From the NCBI GenBank assembly GCA_028554755.1, contig JAPTOF010000006.1, positions 16,429,001 through 16,493,000 of the forward strand: a stretch of 64,000 bases of DNA. The letters are read 5' to 3'. The position numbers and the translations under genes were made by a program. Below the pieces are notes generated by a model. That model did not search any database. It saw only the letters and a list, made by a program, of their open reading frames with translations, and was not told the origin of the DNA. The stretch is from Cordia subcordata. Its lineage: Eukaryota; Streptophyta; Magnoliopsida; Boraginales; Cordiaceae. Of this stretch, positions 1-11,429 are shown one piece after another. How positions within the stretch are numbered: the stretch's first letter is position 1; the number at the start of each line of letters is the position of its first letter.

Positions 1-81
1 CTGTGGAGATGATACCCTCACTCAAATCTATTATACGATGAACGATCCATACGCTTGCGAGTGTAAAACTCGACACAATCA
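1..81 (+). repeat. 3' tail of the 5' LTR of the first gypsy element
   Basis: Aligned by eye with 3343-3425, most positions match, including the shared words AACGATCC and AAAACTCGACA. It ends in CA at 80-81, as an LTR should. Confidence 0.85.
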
Positions 82-87
82 AGTTTT

Positions 88-105
88 TGGCGCCGTTGCT
101 GGGGA
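88..105 (+). promoter_or_regulatory. Primer-binding site, tRNA-Asp type
   Basis: TGGCGCCGTTGCTGGGGA begins six bases after the LTR end. It is one base off the complement of a plant tRNA-Asp 3' end as I remember it. It would prime minus-strand DNA synthesis. Confidence 0.75.
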
Positions 106-1782
106 GGCACAATATTGGTTCTTCATGTGTTTTTGTAGTTGTGATTAGTTGCTTGCATGTGCTCTATCTTTACTTGCTTTCCCCTTATTTGAAAGCTATA
201 AAAAAAATTTGAAAAATCTTGAGAAATCCAAAAAAATTTGAAAAATTTGAAAATCCAAAAAAAAAAAATTGAATTGTAAAGAGGTTTTACTTGTGATTCA
301 TTGAATATGACTGATCCTAATGCTTCTAGGTAGTCACTAGTAAATTTTGAAGAGACACCCTAGGCTTGTTTTTTCTTATTCTTCTTGTATTTTACTTGCC
401 TTCGCTTTTGTATATAGTATATTAGATTGCTTTTGTTTTCCTTACTTTTTTTATAGTTTAGGCTTTCTTTTATTTGTTTGTAATCTTAGTAGATTAGATT
501 TTTACTCCCTTATTTGTTCTTGCTCCATTCCATCATTTGTGTATCAATCATATACCCCTTGCATACATCCTTGTTTATCTTTCTGAAATATCAATGTAGA
601 CTTGCATAATATTGTCTATTAATCTCTTCTTTGTTTATTGAGCATTAGTGCTTCTACAAAAATCAGAGACTAGTAGATGAATGGATTGTCATTAGCATTC
701 ACGGGCTATATGGAAAAAAGGTTGTATCTATCCATCTTTGACTTCTCCCTATCTATCCTTTCCACATTCCCCATATGCGTTTAATGTGTTTGCTTGTTAT
801 GCTTAGTGCTATTTGCTTGAGGACAAGTAAAGTTAAGGTTTGGGGGTATGGCTGTTCCTTTATTGTTTATATCATCTATGGGGTATATTTATTTGCATGC
901 CTTGTTTTTGCTCAAAATGTGTTCAATTTTTTCAATTTTTTTTGCATGTTTGGAGTTGGTTTATCTCTATATTGGTTGGAGAGTTGGCCTTTGCTGTTGA
1001 CTTAATTGATTGGAAAAGATGAGGGTGTATTGTGGAGAGTGAATGGAGTGTGGAATATGACCTAGGCTTTGAAGAGAATCCTTTGAAAACTATAGGAAGT
1101 GAACATTTCTGAGAATGCACCTTGTAATTTCCTTACAACTTGGTTGGAAAAAGTGTTTTTAAGGGTTATTGATATAATCGCCCTTTCCTTGATTGGTTCT
1201 TTTAGTGTGCCTTAGCCTCTTCTTTTTCTTTTCTTTTTGTTTATGTTATGTATTGAGAAAAAAATATAAAAAAATGAAAAATACAAAAAAATGAGAAAAA
1301 ATGAAAAATGAGAAAAAGCCAAAAAGGCAACAAAAACAGGAAAAAGTGAAATATGTTGAATAAGTGTCAAGTGACGTAATGTCAATTTGACACAAGTATC
1401 TCTTTTGTTCTTTCATGTGTTGTGAATAAGACTTTTATGCTAATTATGAGCCATTGTGATGTATTCCTCTCTTCCCTCTATCTTTGGGGCTAAGTGTATG
1501 TTAAGAGCCCATGTTAGTTGATAGGGTACGAAGTATCAACATCTCGGGTGTATGAGTTGAAATCTTAAGTTATGTTGGTTCTAGCTACTTGGTAAGTTCG
1601 CAATAGATGCGAGACCCCTTGTGATTGAGGAGAGGATCTGAAAAAGGCTAGGGAAGCACTTACATGAAAAGAATGACCCCTTATACCCCTGGAAGGTGAA
1701 AAGATAGCAAGTCAATGCAACCGGCAACTCTTTGAAAAGCATGTTGATAAACATTGGTTTAGGCTTGCTTGGGGACAAGCAA

Positions 1783-1801
1783 AGGGAATGTTTGGGGGTA
1801 T
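1783..1801 (+). promoter_or_regulatory. Polypurine tract of the first gypsy element
   Basis: The purine-rich run AGGGAATGTTTGGGGGT lies directly before the TGATGTGTG that opens the 3' LTR. It would prime plus-strand synthesis. Confidence 0.6.
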
Positions 1802-3425
1802 TGATGTGTGCGTGTTATGTGTATTTGTATATAGTGTTCGTAGACACTTCATAAGGTGTTTTGAGCTCATTTGAGTGCATCTAAGGCTGTATTTATGCAC
1901 TATGAGTCATATTTGACGTATAGGTGTCAAAATGCATAAATGTTGCACTAAGTGCTTTATTTCATATTTTAGGCACATTTTGGGAGAGAGAAGTTAGCTT
2001 GAAGATGTGCGGGCCCAAGGACAAAGCATGAGGGTGATTTGGAGATGAAATGATGAAGAAAAATGGCTTTGGATTCTCGGAAGCGATACGAGGCAATAGA
2101 ATAAAATAGGCGCGAATCGGAGTCAAAATGAGAAAGTTATTGGCAAAACTGGTTCTCCTGGTCACATTTCCAGTTCTTGCCGGTCGACCGGCAAAACCAG
2201 AATGCAATGAAATTTTGCTAGTAAACTAAAAGTATTTTGCCAGTCGACTGGCTGAGTCTAACAGAGTGAGCTAAAGCTTTAAAAGTGTGTTTTTTCGCTC
2301 ATTTTCAAGGGGAGGAGCTTAATTTTCTAAAATCCTAATAAACCCTAACCCTTTACCCACTTCACAAAACACCCAAAACCACCATTCCACACCAAAGCAA
2401 GTTAGGATTAAAGCTTGTAACAAGAGATTGAAAGATTTTGCTTTGGATTTGAGCAAGGGTTTGAAAAGGAGTTCCTTATTCCTTTTCTTATTCTTGTAAA
2501 TATGCTTTGTAATTGAGTTAGACCTAGGGTTGGTTAATGTTGTATATTAGATTATGACTTTGAATAAAGGATCTATGTGTATCTTTAGCTCTTAATACAT
2601 GCTTGATTACATAAATTTATGGAATGATTCAATATGTCTATGTACTGGAAATCAAACATGTCAATGTGTTTGTTAAAATGCCTAAATGAATATGCATGCG
2701 TTATTTGTGTTTCAAACGCTCTTATCTACTTATATGGGTGATGTGATTGTGCTTAATTCATGACTTTGCTTAGTAGAGTAGGCTTTAGCTTTAAATCCAG
2801 CTAATAGTTTACATGCTATGCTTAGTCGAGTTTAGGTGTCAGTCATTGGCTTTAAACCCAGCCAAGCGAAAAAGTTAACCTAGACTAGAGTATCCCTTAC
2901 CCATGTTAGTATTGGTTAATAGAGCCTTGATGTCACGTAGTGTTTAGATGCTAGTCCTTAGCTTTAAACCCAGCAAAGAGGATAAGTTTTAAGCATGGAT
3001 TGCGTAGGATAGGAGGGATTGGCCCTTAGTTTTAAACCCAGCTAATGGGTTGAACCACTAGTATTGATTAAAAGACCTCTAATCAATGCAACAACAATAG
3101 AAGTGCTGATCTATAGACAGACCTAATCCTTTATCATAGCCCAAGTCTAGCTGCAATGCAATCACCCTAGGTCCCCTTCTTCTTTGATTAGGTTTCCTTC
3201 CTTAGTTTGGCATCTTTAAGTTCCTCCATACTATAGGTTTACTTTCCTTTTCTAGAGCCCCCTTCCATCCTAAAGAAAGCACACATATGCACACAGCTAG
3301 TTTTAGGCAGCCGAGCACATGGAAACCAAACTAAGGTAGCCTCCCTGTGGAGATAATACCCACACTCGAATCTGCTATACTACGAACGATCCGTATGCTT
3401 GTGGGTATAAAACTCGACATGATCA
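1802..3425 (+). repeat. 3' LTR of the first gypsy element, 1624 bp
   Basis: It begins TGATG and ends GATCA. Two GTCGAC-centred palindromes lie at 2177-2194 and 2239-2252. Four short hairpin-forming repeats built on TTAGCT...AGCTAA lie between 2785 and 3045. There is no ORF of note. The five bases after it (AGGAG, 3426-3430) would be the right target duplication; the left one is outside the window. Confidence 0.8.
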
Positions 3426-3561
3426 AGGAGACATATTTAATGCAGCAAATTTTTCCATGGTCATTTCAATGTCAATCCCTACCTTCGTCTATTTAGTTGC
3501 CTTTGCATTCAGGTCGGAGACATTATCATAAATAGCCTTATTGTCCGACGGCTGGGGAATA
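3426..3561 (-). pseudogene. MULE transposase pseudogene, downstream fragment
   Basis: Read on the minus strand from 3561, this continues in the same frame the N-terminal MULE fragment that ends at 14663, once the copia element and one GAATA copy are removed. It carries an in-frame TAG, so it is dead. The first gypsy element cuts it off at 3425. It is too short to identify alone; the assignment depends on the join across the copia insertion. Confidence 0.5.
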
Positions 3562-5209
3562 TGTTATGGGGCAAATAATCTTAAGATGGAGTGAATTAAG
3601 ATTATGCTATTTTTTAAGGAAATTAAACCAATTCAATGCAACTATTTACAATCAAGAGAACAAACGAACTTCACACAAGCAATTTATCAAACAGGTTGCA
3701 AGCAATATGGAAACAATAGACATAGAAAGAGAAAGAATAGAGTGTATCAGAATTTTAGGTGGTTAGGCCAAGCCTATATCCACGACTTGAGGATTCTTCC
3801 TTTAGGACTTCACAACACCTCCACTAAATGAAAATGTTTCTTCAAATGTTGGTGAAACATAAACCAACTCTTTTACAACTCTTTGTAGCAAACTTCTTCA
3901 AATAACCTAAGTGAAAGCACCTCGCCAAGGTTTTTCACACTTTTCTATAGCTAAGAGTTCACTCACCAATCTACCCTAGCTATGAAGTGTAACTCCAATT
4001 GATAATGATGTGAGAAAATACAAATCTTGATCAAATCTCACCAAATAGATATGAAAATGAATAGCTCTTTGTATACCTGAAGAATAGATAATCTAAAGCT
4101 CAAAGATGATTTGTAATGCTCAATTGTTTGCTGAAAAGCTTTGGAATGGTGTTTATATAATGTTAGAAATAGCCAAGGAAGAGCCAAGAATGAGGGATTT
4201 TTGATTTGGGTGAGAGATAAAAGAAAATCCTGCCAAAATTAGCTTATAACAGGTATATTTTAGAACAACTATGTAGAGACCGGTCGATCGAGTGGGAGTC
4301 CGGCCTTTTCTATGCATTTTTGGTTACCCCCTGTCACCTAGGTCGGTCAGCCAGCCTGGCAGTCTAGCGAGGTCTAGGAAGCTACAATTTAAAAGCTATC
4401 AAAATTGCTCAAGTTGGAAGCCCGACTAGGGGGTCGACCTTTATTAGAAAATCACAATTTTTGGCCATTTATGAGATTTCTTTGAGATCATGATAGATTA
4501 GCCATTCAAAGCATAACTTTAGGGATTCAAGTCAATGTTTAAAGGATTTGATATCACTTTGAAATCTCAAAGAACTTTAGAGATAAACAGAGAAACAAAA
4601 TTTTCAAAAATCTTTCCGAATTAGATATGTAACGGCTAGCTTTTCAAATAAGCTTTGCAATCTTAGAAAATCATATTTAGAGGACTAAAATCATTTTGAA
4701 GATTCTAGGAGTGAGATTAAAATAGGTTTAGGACGAAAAATTAAAATAAAAAACAAGAAGAGAAAAATTCAAGATAAGAAATTAGAAAATCAAGATGAAA
4801 AGTTGAGGTAAATGAACAAGACAAAAGATCAAGATTAGGAAACATTTGAGCTCTAGAAAGTAGATTCAAGGATATACACAAATAAGAGTGAAACAAAAAT
4901 TCGAGCCAGTACCCCTTATGACTTCATGTCTTCGACCTTATATCTCCTTTTGCTCTTGTCTTTGTAAAGTGTCTTTGTAAAGCTACCTTGGTCTTCATGT
5001 TCTAGATTCATCCTCTTGTAAGATCACGAGAATTCAATATGGTCTTTCTATGAGCTTTCATAAGATACATACTTTGCAAAAACATGGCTTATCACATCAA
5101 ACATTGAATCAATAATCCATTCAATTCAATCATTGTGAATCATAGAATATTACTTATTTTCATCATCAAAACATAAAAAATGATTATATCAAACCATATA
5201 ATGTTAACA
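3562..5209 (-). repeat. 3' LTR of the SIRE-like copia
   Basis: It matches 13027-14662 along its whole length. On the plus strand it starts TGTTATGGGG and ends GTTAACA, the TG...CA ends expected. It contains a GACCGGTC palindrome at 4278-4285 that is mutated in the other LTR. Confidence 0.92.
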
Positions 5210-5224
5210 ATCTCCCCCTTTTTA
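5210..5224 (-). promoter_or_regulatory. Polypurine tract of the SIRE-like copia
   Basis: On the minus strand the run AAAAAGGGGGAGAT ends directly at the 3' LTR. This is the classic plus-strand primer of plant copia elements. Confidence 0.85.
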
Positions 5225-6325
5225 ATGATGACAATAATTTAACTCATGTTTAAGCAAGTGATTCATAATGTGGAAAGGCTCCCTTTGAATAATAGCATAT
5301 AATTCTTAAAGAAATTCAAGGAAAAAAAATCAACCTGCATTGATCAAGAATACCTTCGCAAGCAAATATGCATCAACCCATGTTATAACCATGATAACCA
5401 TAATAGCCATATCAAATTAAACCATATAAGCATTAACATAATCATAAAGCATCCATCATTCATAAAGATTAAACATTCATAGGAGTTTTCTTCTCCCCGT
5501 TTGGCATCATAAAAAAGAGAGTAAAGTCATAAGTCAAAGGTAATTACAATACATAATAAAAGGAGTAAACGAAACAATGATTGTTCAACAAACATGAGAA
5601 ATTTCTATCAACCAGGGCATAAAAAAAAAGAAGATGGTTTAGGAGTTGGGTCTTCATCAAATTCCAGTTTCTGGACAACTAGATCAGGAGGATTGGCGGA
5701 GGACTCTTCGGTGGAATCATCATCAATGATGATGATTTTTGGTTCAATATATTTCTTGCCATGAAGTTGTTCTTTGATGGCTCATTTGGCTTTGAGTTTG
5801 CATCACACATGCCTCTATTGCATGAAAGAGGTGCCATTTTTGTCATGATGTGGGGAGTAATTGTTGACAGAGAGTATGATAGTGACAAAATTTTGAGTAG
5901 GGAGATATGAGAGAACGTGAGGAATTAAGTAGGGTTTAGATAGGTTTTAGAGATGGAGGAAAATGGTAAGATAGAGGTAAATTTCGGATTGGAAAGGGTT
6001 TCTAAGGGTTCAAGGCAACAAAGGGTCAGGCGCCAGGCTGGCCCTAGAGGGCGACCGACTAAGGTGACTGGTACATGGTAGGGAGCAAAGAAACATGAGG
6101 TAGACATAGGTCGGGCGACTAGTAGGGCTTCCAGCTTTGTGCAAGATGTAGAATTTTCAAAGTTTTTTGGAAATGCAATGGAAATTTAAGCCATAAACAT
6201 CTTTTGGCAATCCAAATAATTTCAAAACCATGAAATCAATAGATTAAAGCAATCATAACATATTTTAATAATGCAATTTCGTAATGAAGCATCATGAAAT
6301 TTATAGTTCATCAAAATATTACATA
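5225..6325 (-). other. Non-coding 3' region of the SIRE-like copia
   Basis: It lies between the end of RNase H and the polypurine tract. Only short open stretches occur, for example a serine/proline-rich 69 codons at 5679-5888 on the minus strand. SIRE relatives can carry an env-like ORF here, but I see no envelope features such as a signal peptide or a transmembrane segment. Confidence 0.5.
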
Positions 6326-7564
6326 CCAATTTCTCTTCTAATGTTACAAAATTGATCTTCAGGAAGTGATTTTGTAAAGATATCAGCAACTTAATGTAAA
6401 GTATCAACAGATTCAAGCAATATATCTCATTTTGGAACATGATCTCTAATAAAGTGATATGTAATTTCAATGTGCTTTACTCAAGAATGTTGGCTGGGAT
6501 TTCTAGTGAGATTTATTGCACTTGTGTTATCATAGTAAATAAGCACATATCATATTGCAAACTATAGTCAATCAAATTGTTTTGTTCAAAGAATTTATGC
6601 CACATAACTACCTGCCGCTATATATTCGGCCTTAGTAGTAGATAATGCAACACTGTTTTGTTTCCTACTAGACCAAGAAATTAAAGAATGACCAAGGAAT
6701 TGACATGTACCAGTAGTGCTTTTACGATCAACCTTACATCCAGCAAAATTAGCATCAGAGAAACCATTCAGATCAAAAGATGTGTCTCTAAGATACCACA
6801 AACCAAGATCGCACGTTTCTTTAAGATATCTAATTATACATTACACAGTAATTAAGTAGGATTCTTTAGGATTGGATTGAAATCTTGCACATAGACAAAT
6901 AGCAAATGTTATATCAGGTCTAGATACTATCAAATATAAAAGACTTCTGATCATACCTTGATAGAGATTTTCATCAATCGATTTACTATTTTCATCTTTG
7001 TCAAGCTTAATTAAGGGGCTCATTAGAGTTCCAATCTCTTTTCATTTCTTCATTCCAAACTTTTTTATTATCTCCTTTGTGTACATAGCTTGGTTTATGA
7101 ATATCCCATCTTTAGTTTGCTTGATTTGCAATCCAAGAAAGAAAGTTAATTCTCCCATCATACTCATATCAAATTCCTTGTGCATACACTTAGAAAAGCT
7201 TTCGCACAAAGAGATGTTAATAGCACTAAATATGATATCTTTTATACATATTTGAACAAGTAGGATATCAATTTTTTCTCTTTTAACGAACAAAATAGAA
7301 TCAAGCGTACCTTTCTCAAATCTGTTTTCAATAAGAAAGCCACTTAATCTTTCACACCAAGCTCGAGGGGCTTGTTTCAAACTATATAATGCTTTCTCAA
7401 GTTTATACACGTGATTAGGAAAACATGTATCTTCAAAACTAGGAGGTTGTTTAACATAAATTTCTTCCTCGATGAAACCATTCAAGAACGCACTTTTTGC
7501 ATCCATTTAATATAACTTGTAATTCATATGACAAGCAAATGCAAATAGCAAGCGGATGGATTCT
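6326..7564 (-). pseudogene. Copia pol, C-terminal part: reverse transcriptase and RNase H (broken)
   Basis: Minus strand. The fragment 7042-7506 starts MDAKSAFLNG and contains YSLKQAPRAW, core reverse transcriptase motifs. The YVDD catalytic box has become CIKD (7237-7248), so the enzyme is inactive. The stretch 6841-7023 carries SRPDITFA. The stretch 6595-6801 carries the RNase H words DANFAG and KSTTGTCQFLG and ends near ALSTTKAEY. The typical end VADIFTKSLP follows at about 6340-6400. Frames change several times. At 7560-7564 the gene is interrupted by a solo LTR and resumes at 9485. Confidence 0.85.
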
Positions 7565-9484
7565 CGTTGCCCAAACAATGAATTCAAGGGGGGAGAGGGG
7601 TGAATTGGATTAATGGCACAATTAAGCATTAAAAACTCTTCTAAAAAACTTAAAGCAAGTACACATACAAGTTATGAAAATAATACTTGAAATGTAAAGA
7701 GTTCAGAGTTAGAAGATCAAACGTAGTGATTTAGAGTGGTTCGAACTTTTAAGGGCCTAGTCTACTACCTAAGGTCTTTCCTTAGGGTTTTGGAAACTCC
7801 ACTAATGAATTGGCTTCTTGTTTAGTACATTGTAGAAGTGTAAAACAATGTTCACAAATCTTGCTTCACTATAAGGACCATAAGTATTCTTCCAATACTT
7901 GAGGATTTTAGCCCTTCACTCTTGATAGGAAGCTTCTCACAAAATATACTACCCAAGAGTAAGGCGCTCACCTAGTAAAATAGTAAGAAATGGTTTTACA
8001 AGACTTCTTTGTGAGCAAGTATACAAAAGGTATTTAAATTTTCCTATATTGCTTTAAATGGATAGCCAATTTATGAGCTCAAGAGACTTAATCAATGAAT
8101 GCTAATGATATGCAATTAATGAAGATAGCAATACATGGTGCAAGATTGCAAGAAAGAGAGAGTATTGAATGCTAAGAGCTTGTATAAATGCTTTGATCAA
8201 GTTATATTTGATGTTGGGGGATGAGGGGTGTATTTATAATGCCAAAAAGTAAATTCCCCAACAATAAAAAAATGTTATGCAAAAAAAGCATGCATTGGCT
8301 GATCGGTAGGGTTAGCTGATGCCCTAACTGATACCCCGCTGTAAGTATCAACTAACCCTATCGGTCAACTGGTACCCCCAATTATTACAAGCAACTAACA
8401 TACTAGAATTACTGGTTGGTCTTACCGGTTAGACACCCCCAGCTAGTACTCACTGGCCAGTCAGTACCTAAAAAAGGGACAAAAAAGCTAGAAAAAAACT
8501 ATTGTACACATTGAAAAAGATGTGCTTTTCAACTAAGTCGGAGATAGCCGTTTTTCTGCAAGATTTGAAGGCTCAACGTAATATCAAATACTCAAACTTC
8601 AACTCATTATAAATGTAATGCATTTACCACACCCAAACATTAAACGGCAATGCAAAAACTTTCCTAAACAACATGATTTCTATAGATTTTGGTTTGAAAA
8701 GCCTATGTAAACATACCAGTTCCCAATATATGCAAGTTGAGTAGAACACTTACAACCACAAATGCAACTCAACAACTCATATTTTCTTCAAGAATTCTGC
8801 AGAGATTTGGTTAAAGATGCTTAAGATTTCATACACATGTAATCTTAAAGTCTTGTCTAAGCCATGCAACTAAAGTGTCCAACATACAATGTGTAAACTA
8901 TGATCTTAGTTTAAAACCATTTTTACTGCAAAAAATAGAATAAATATACACATATACTTATACTAATACATATATACATATATATTCTGGTTATAAGAAG
9001 TCATATGAATATGCTTAAGCTTATTTTCATCATACTAAGTCAATTTACTACATGAAACATGAGAGAGTGCATATATATGCCATAGTTATGTAGTTAAGTC
9101 AAAAACTTATGAATAAATCTACAAAGAACAAATGTAATTTTGCATATGAAGTCATTTTGAAAAAAAACAAACACATTAAGGAGAACAGATGATTTAGAAT
9201 AAATGCAATGCAAGATATGCACATGCAATGAATGAGTACTTTTGAGCTCATAATATAGACTATCTTCAAATAGCAATTTAGCAAGATAAATCTATTAAGA
9301 CCTTCTATGAATCCTTCCCAGCAATCCAAGCTACAAAGTCTTCATTTGGCTCCAACTCATTGTAGCTGATCATCATGTCTTCACAAGCTCATAACTTCAC
9401 GCTAAGCACAAATATACTCAAGAAAAACAATTTATAGCATGATAATGACATCATCAAAGCTTAATTAAAGTAATAATTCCAACA
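7565..9484 (-). mobile_element. Solo LTR (about 1.92 kb) nested in the copia reverse transcriptase
   Basis: The reverse transcriptase reading breaks between the codons for RLE and SIR. A 1920-bp non-coding insert flanked by perfect ATTCT duplications (7560-7564 and 9485-9489) sits there. Read on the minus strand it begins TGTTGG and ends GGCAACG, so the final CA has mutated to CG. The G-rich stretch with TGAATTGG near one end, and the layout that follows it, resemble the host element's LTR, suggesting a related SIRE-type family. No internal region remains, so LTR-LTR recombination has removed the rest. The orientation is inferred from this resemblance. Confidence 0.82.
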
Positions 9485-10137
9485 ATTCTAATCTAGCAAC
9501 AGGTGCAAAGGTTTATCATAATCAATACCTTCTTCTTGATTATATCTTTGTACAACTAATCTTGCTTTATTTCTAGTTACATTACCAGATTCATCTAACT
9601 TGTTTCTAAAAACCCATTTAGTACCAATAAAAGGATGATCCCTAGGTTTTTCAACCAAATTCTGAACTTTATTTCTAGTAAACTAATTAAGTTCTTCTTA
9701 CATGCATTTATCCAATTCTTATCCAACAAAGACTCATTCACATTCTTAGGTGCTACATGATAGACAAATGCAACATTTTTACAAAAGCCATTTACATTAT
9801 TCCTAGTTCTTACTCCTTTTGATGGATCACTAATGGTTTGCTCATTCTGGTGATTTGTCATGACCTTTCAACTCTTGGGTAAATTGGTGTGAGCTAGTTC
9901 TGCTCCATTTGAGGATCTTGATTTTTTTTTTCCTTCATTTGTTTAAGAGTCATCATTTTGGATTTTACCTTCTTCTTCATTTGATGTTTCGTTTTCTTTT
10001 ATTTGTTCCTCTTCTTGTATAGCCTTTTCCAAAAGGTCACCTACATCAATAATTTCCTTTTTCATCTCAAAAGGATTAGCTTCATCAAAAGTAGTATGTG
10101 TAGATTCTTTATTAACTTATGTCCTTTTGTTAAACAC
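9485..10137 (-). pseudogene. Copia pol: linker and start of reverse transcriptase (broken)
   Basis: Minus strand. The 88-codon open stretch 9595-9861 contains DKNWINACKKNL, the usual entry to copia reverse transcriptase. Below it the fragment 9485-9595 encodes NKARLVVQGY and DYDK followed by APVARLE after a one-base frameshift. The region 9862-10137 is a low-complexity linker with several stops. It joins the fragment ending at 7564 when the solo LTR is removed. Confidence 0.75.
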
Positions 10138-10936
10138 TTAATAAGCTTTGCTTTGAGTTGAGTAACCAAGCAACATTTCTTCATCAGATCTAGCATCAAA
10201 TTTATGTAAGTGATTTTTGGTATTCAAAATGAAACATTTGCAATCAAATACTTTAAAGTAAGAGATCTTAGGAGTCTTACCATGCCACAACTCATATGGA
10301 GTTTTTTTAAGAATAGGTCTAATAAGAATCATATTTTGCATATAACACGTAGTGTTTACAGTTTCACTCCAAAAGTATGTTGGTAAGTTATGTTCTTTAA
10401 GTATAGTCCTTACATTTCTTGTAACATTCGATTCTTCCTCTCTACTACCCTATTCTGTTAAGGAGTTTGAGGGATCGAAAAGTTATGTTTAATACCATGT
10501 TGATCATAGAATTGCATAAAAGGAGAATTCACATACTCAGTGCCACACTATGAATGCAACTTATAAAATAGTCTTTCTGATTTTGCATTCTACGACACAA
10601 CCTTGCAAATTCACCGAAGCCTTTGTTTTTGTGTGCAAGAAATATGACCCATGTGAATCTAGTATAATCATTAACAATAACAAAAGTGTATTTAGATCCT
10701 CTTAAGCTTGCAACATCAATAGGTCCAAACTAGTCCATATGCAACAATTGTAAAGCTTTAGATATTGAGACCAAATTAATTGGTTTAAAGGAGGTCTTGT
10801 GTTGTTTACCAAGTTGACATGCATCACATACTCTATCTTTTTCAAACTTGATTTTAGGCAAATCTCTAACAAGTTCATTTCTAGAGAGATTTTTCAATAA
10901 GCTCATATTAGCATGCCCAAGTCTTCTATGCCATAA
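10138..10936 (-). pseudogene. Copia integrase (broken)
   Basis: Minus strand. Near 10740-10930 the zinc-binding start reads WHRRLGHANMSLL and later CDACQLGKQHKTSF, the GAG-pre-integrase and HHCC region. The catalytic core follows with FVIVNDYTRFTW at about 10650-10690, where the usual DD is ND. The C-terminal part at 10138-10341 reads TPYELWHGKTP and FDCKCFIL. Stops and frameshifts separate these pieces. The integrase would have inserted the element's DNA. Confidence 0.8.
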
Positions 10937-11325
10937 CTAAGAGTTTTCATGCAAAGTAGATAAGCAGGTAACATTTTGGTTTTCAAGTTGATCATGTTCA
11001 ATTGTATATACATTGTTATTTCTACAAGCAACAAAGAGCACATTAACACTATCACAATCATGTACTACGCACTTAGATGATTTGAAAGAAACTTTGTAAC
11101 CTTTATCACATAGTTGAATAATGCTAAGTATATTAAATTTAAGACCTTTTACAAGTAGTACATTATGAATAGCAAGTGAATCCTTGTTACCAATGCTTTC
11201 TTTGCCAATGATTCTTTCTTTGCTATTGTCTCCGAATATGAAATCTCCTCTTTTAATTCTTTTAAGATCATAGAATAGCAAGAGATCACTAGTCATGTGT
11301 TTTGAGCATCCACTGTCTAGAATTT
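10937..11325 (-). pseudogene. Copia aspartic protease (broken)
   Basis: Minus strand. The active-site region LDSGCSKHMT is encoded at about 11290-11320. It is followed by an open stretch of 119 codons with GDNSKERIIGK and FNILSI, standard for copia protease of the SIRE/Tork group. The aspartate is kept. Upstream the frame meets stops, so no full polyprotein can be made. Confidence 0.8.
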
Positions 11326-11429
11326 ATTTCTTTCCTCCACTCTTTATCTACATATTAAGAAAACACAAGAGAGCTTTATATTGGTCCCCAGTTTCGTGGG
11401 TCCATGAGGTTAGTCTCAGTTTTTGGCTT

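Larger units (their letters stand above)
82..1801 (+). other. Internal region of the first gypsy element, non-coding
   Basis: A-rich tracts lie at about 195-275 and 1255-1345. A short gag-like opening begins at 307 (ATG ACT GAT CCT...) but hits stops within a dozen codons. A purine-rich tract motif, GGACAAGTAAAG...GGTTTGGGGGTA, occurs at about 820-848, and a second copy at about 1772-1800 directly precedes the 3' LTR. No retroviral domain is visible in any frame. Confidence 0.65.
1..3425 (+). mobile_element. Ty3/gypsy LTR retrotransposon, Athila/Tat-like, coding region missing, 5' end cut by window
   Basis: The first 81 bases match the last 80 or so bases of 1802-3425, so the window opens in the tail of a 5' LTR and the matching 3' LTR ends at 3425. 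A tRNA-Asp-type primer-binding site follows the first LTR and a purine-rich tract precedes the second. The roughly 1.7 kb between them shows no gag, protease, reverse transcriptase or integrase in any frame, so the element is non-autonomous or a deletion derivative. The Athila/Tat assignment rests on the primer-binding site and on the GGACAAGC...TTTGGGGG wording near the 3' LTR, which I know from those plant lineages. The element abuts a MULE pseudogene on its right. Confidence 0.8.

Noticed and set aside
347..1005. Open stretches of 60-80 codons rich in F, L, C and Y in the first gypsy element
   Set aside because: This composition is typical of T-rich non-coding DNA. No gag or pol motif and no consistent frame.
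5679..5888. Possible env-like ORF of the SIRE-like copia
   Set aside because: Only 69 codons, with no signal peptide, transmembrane segment or coiled coil; better called non-coding.
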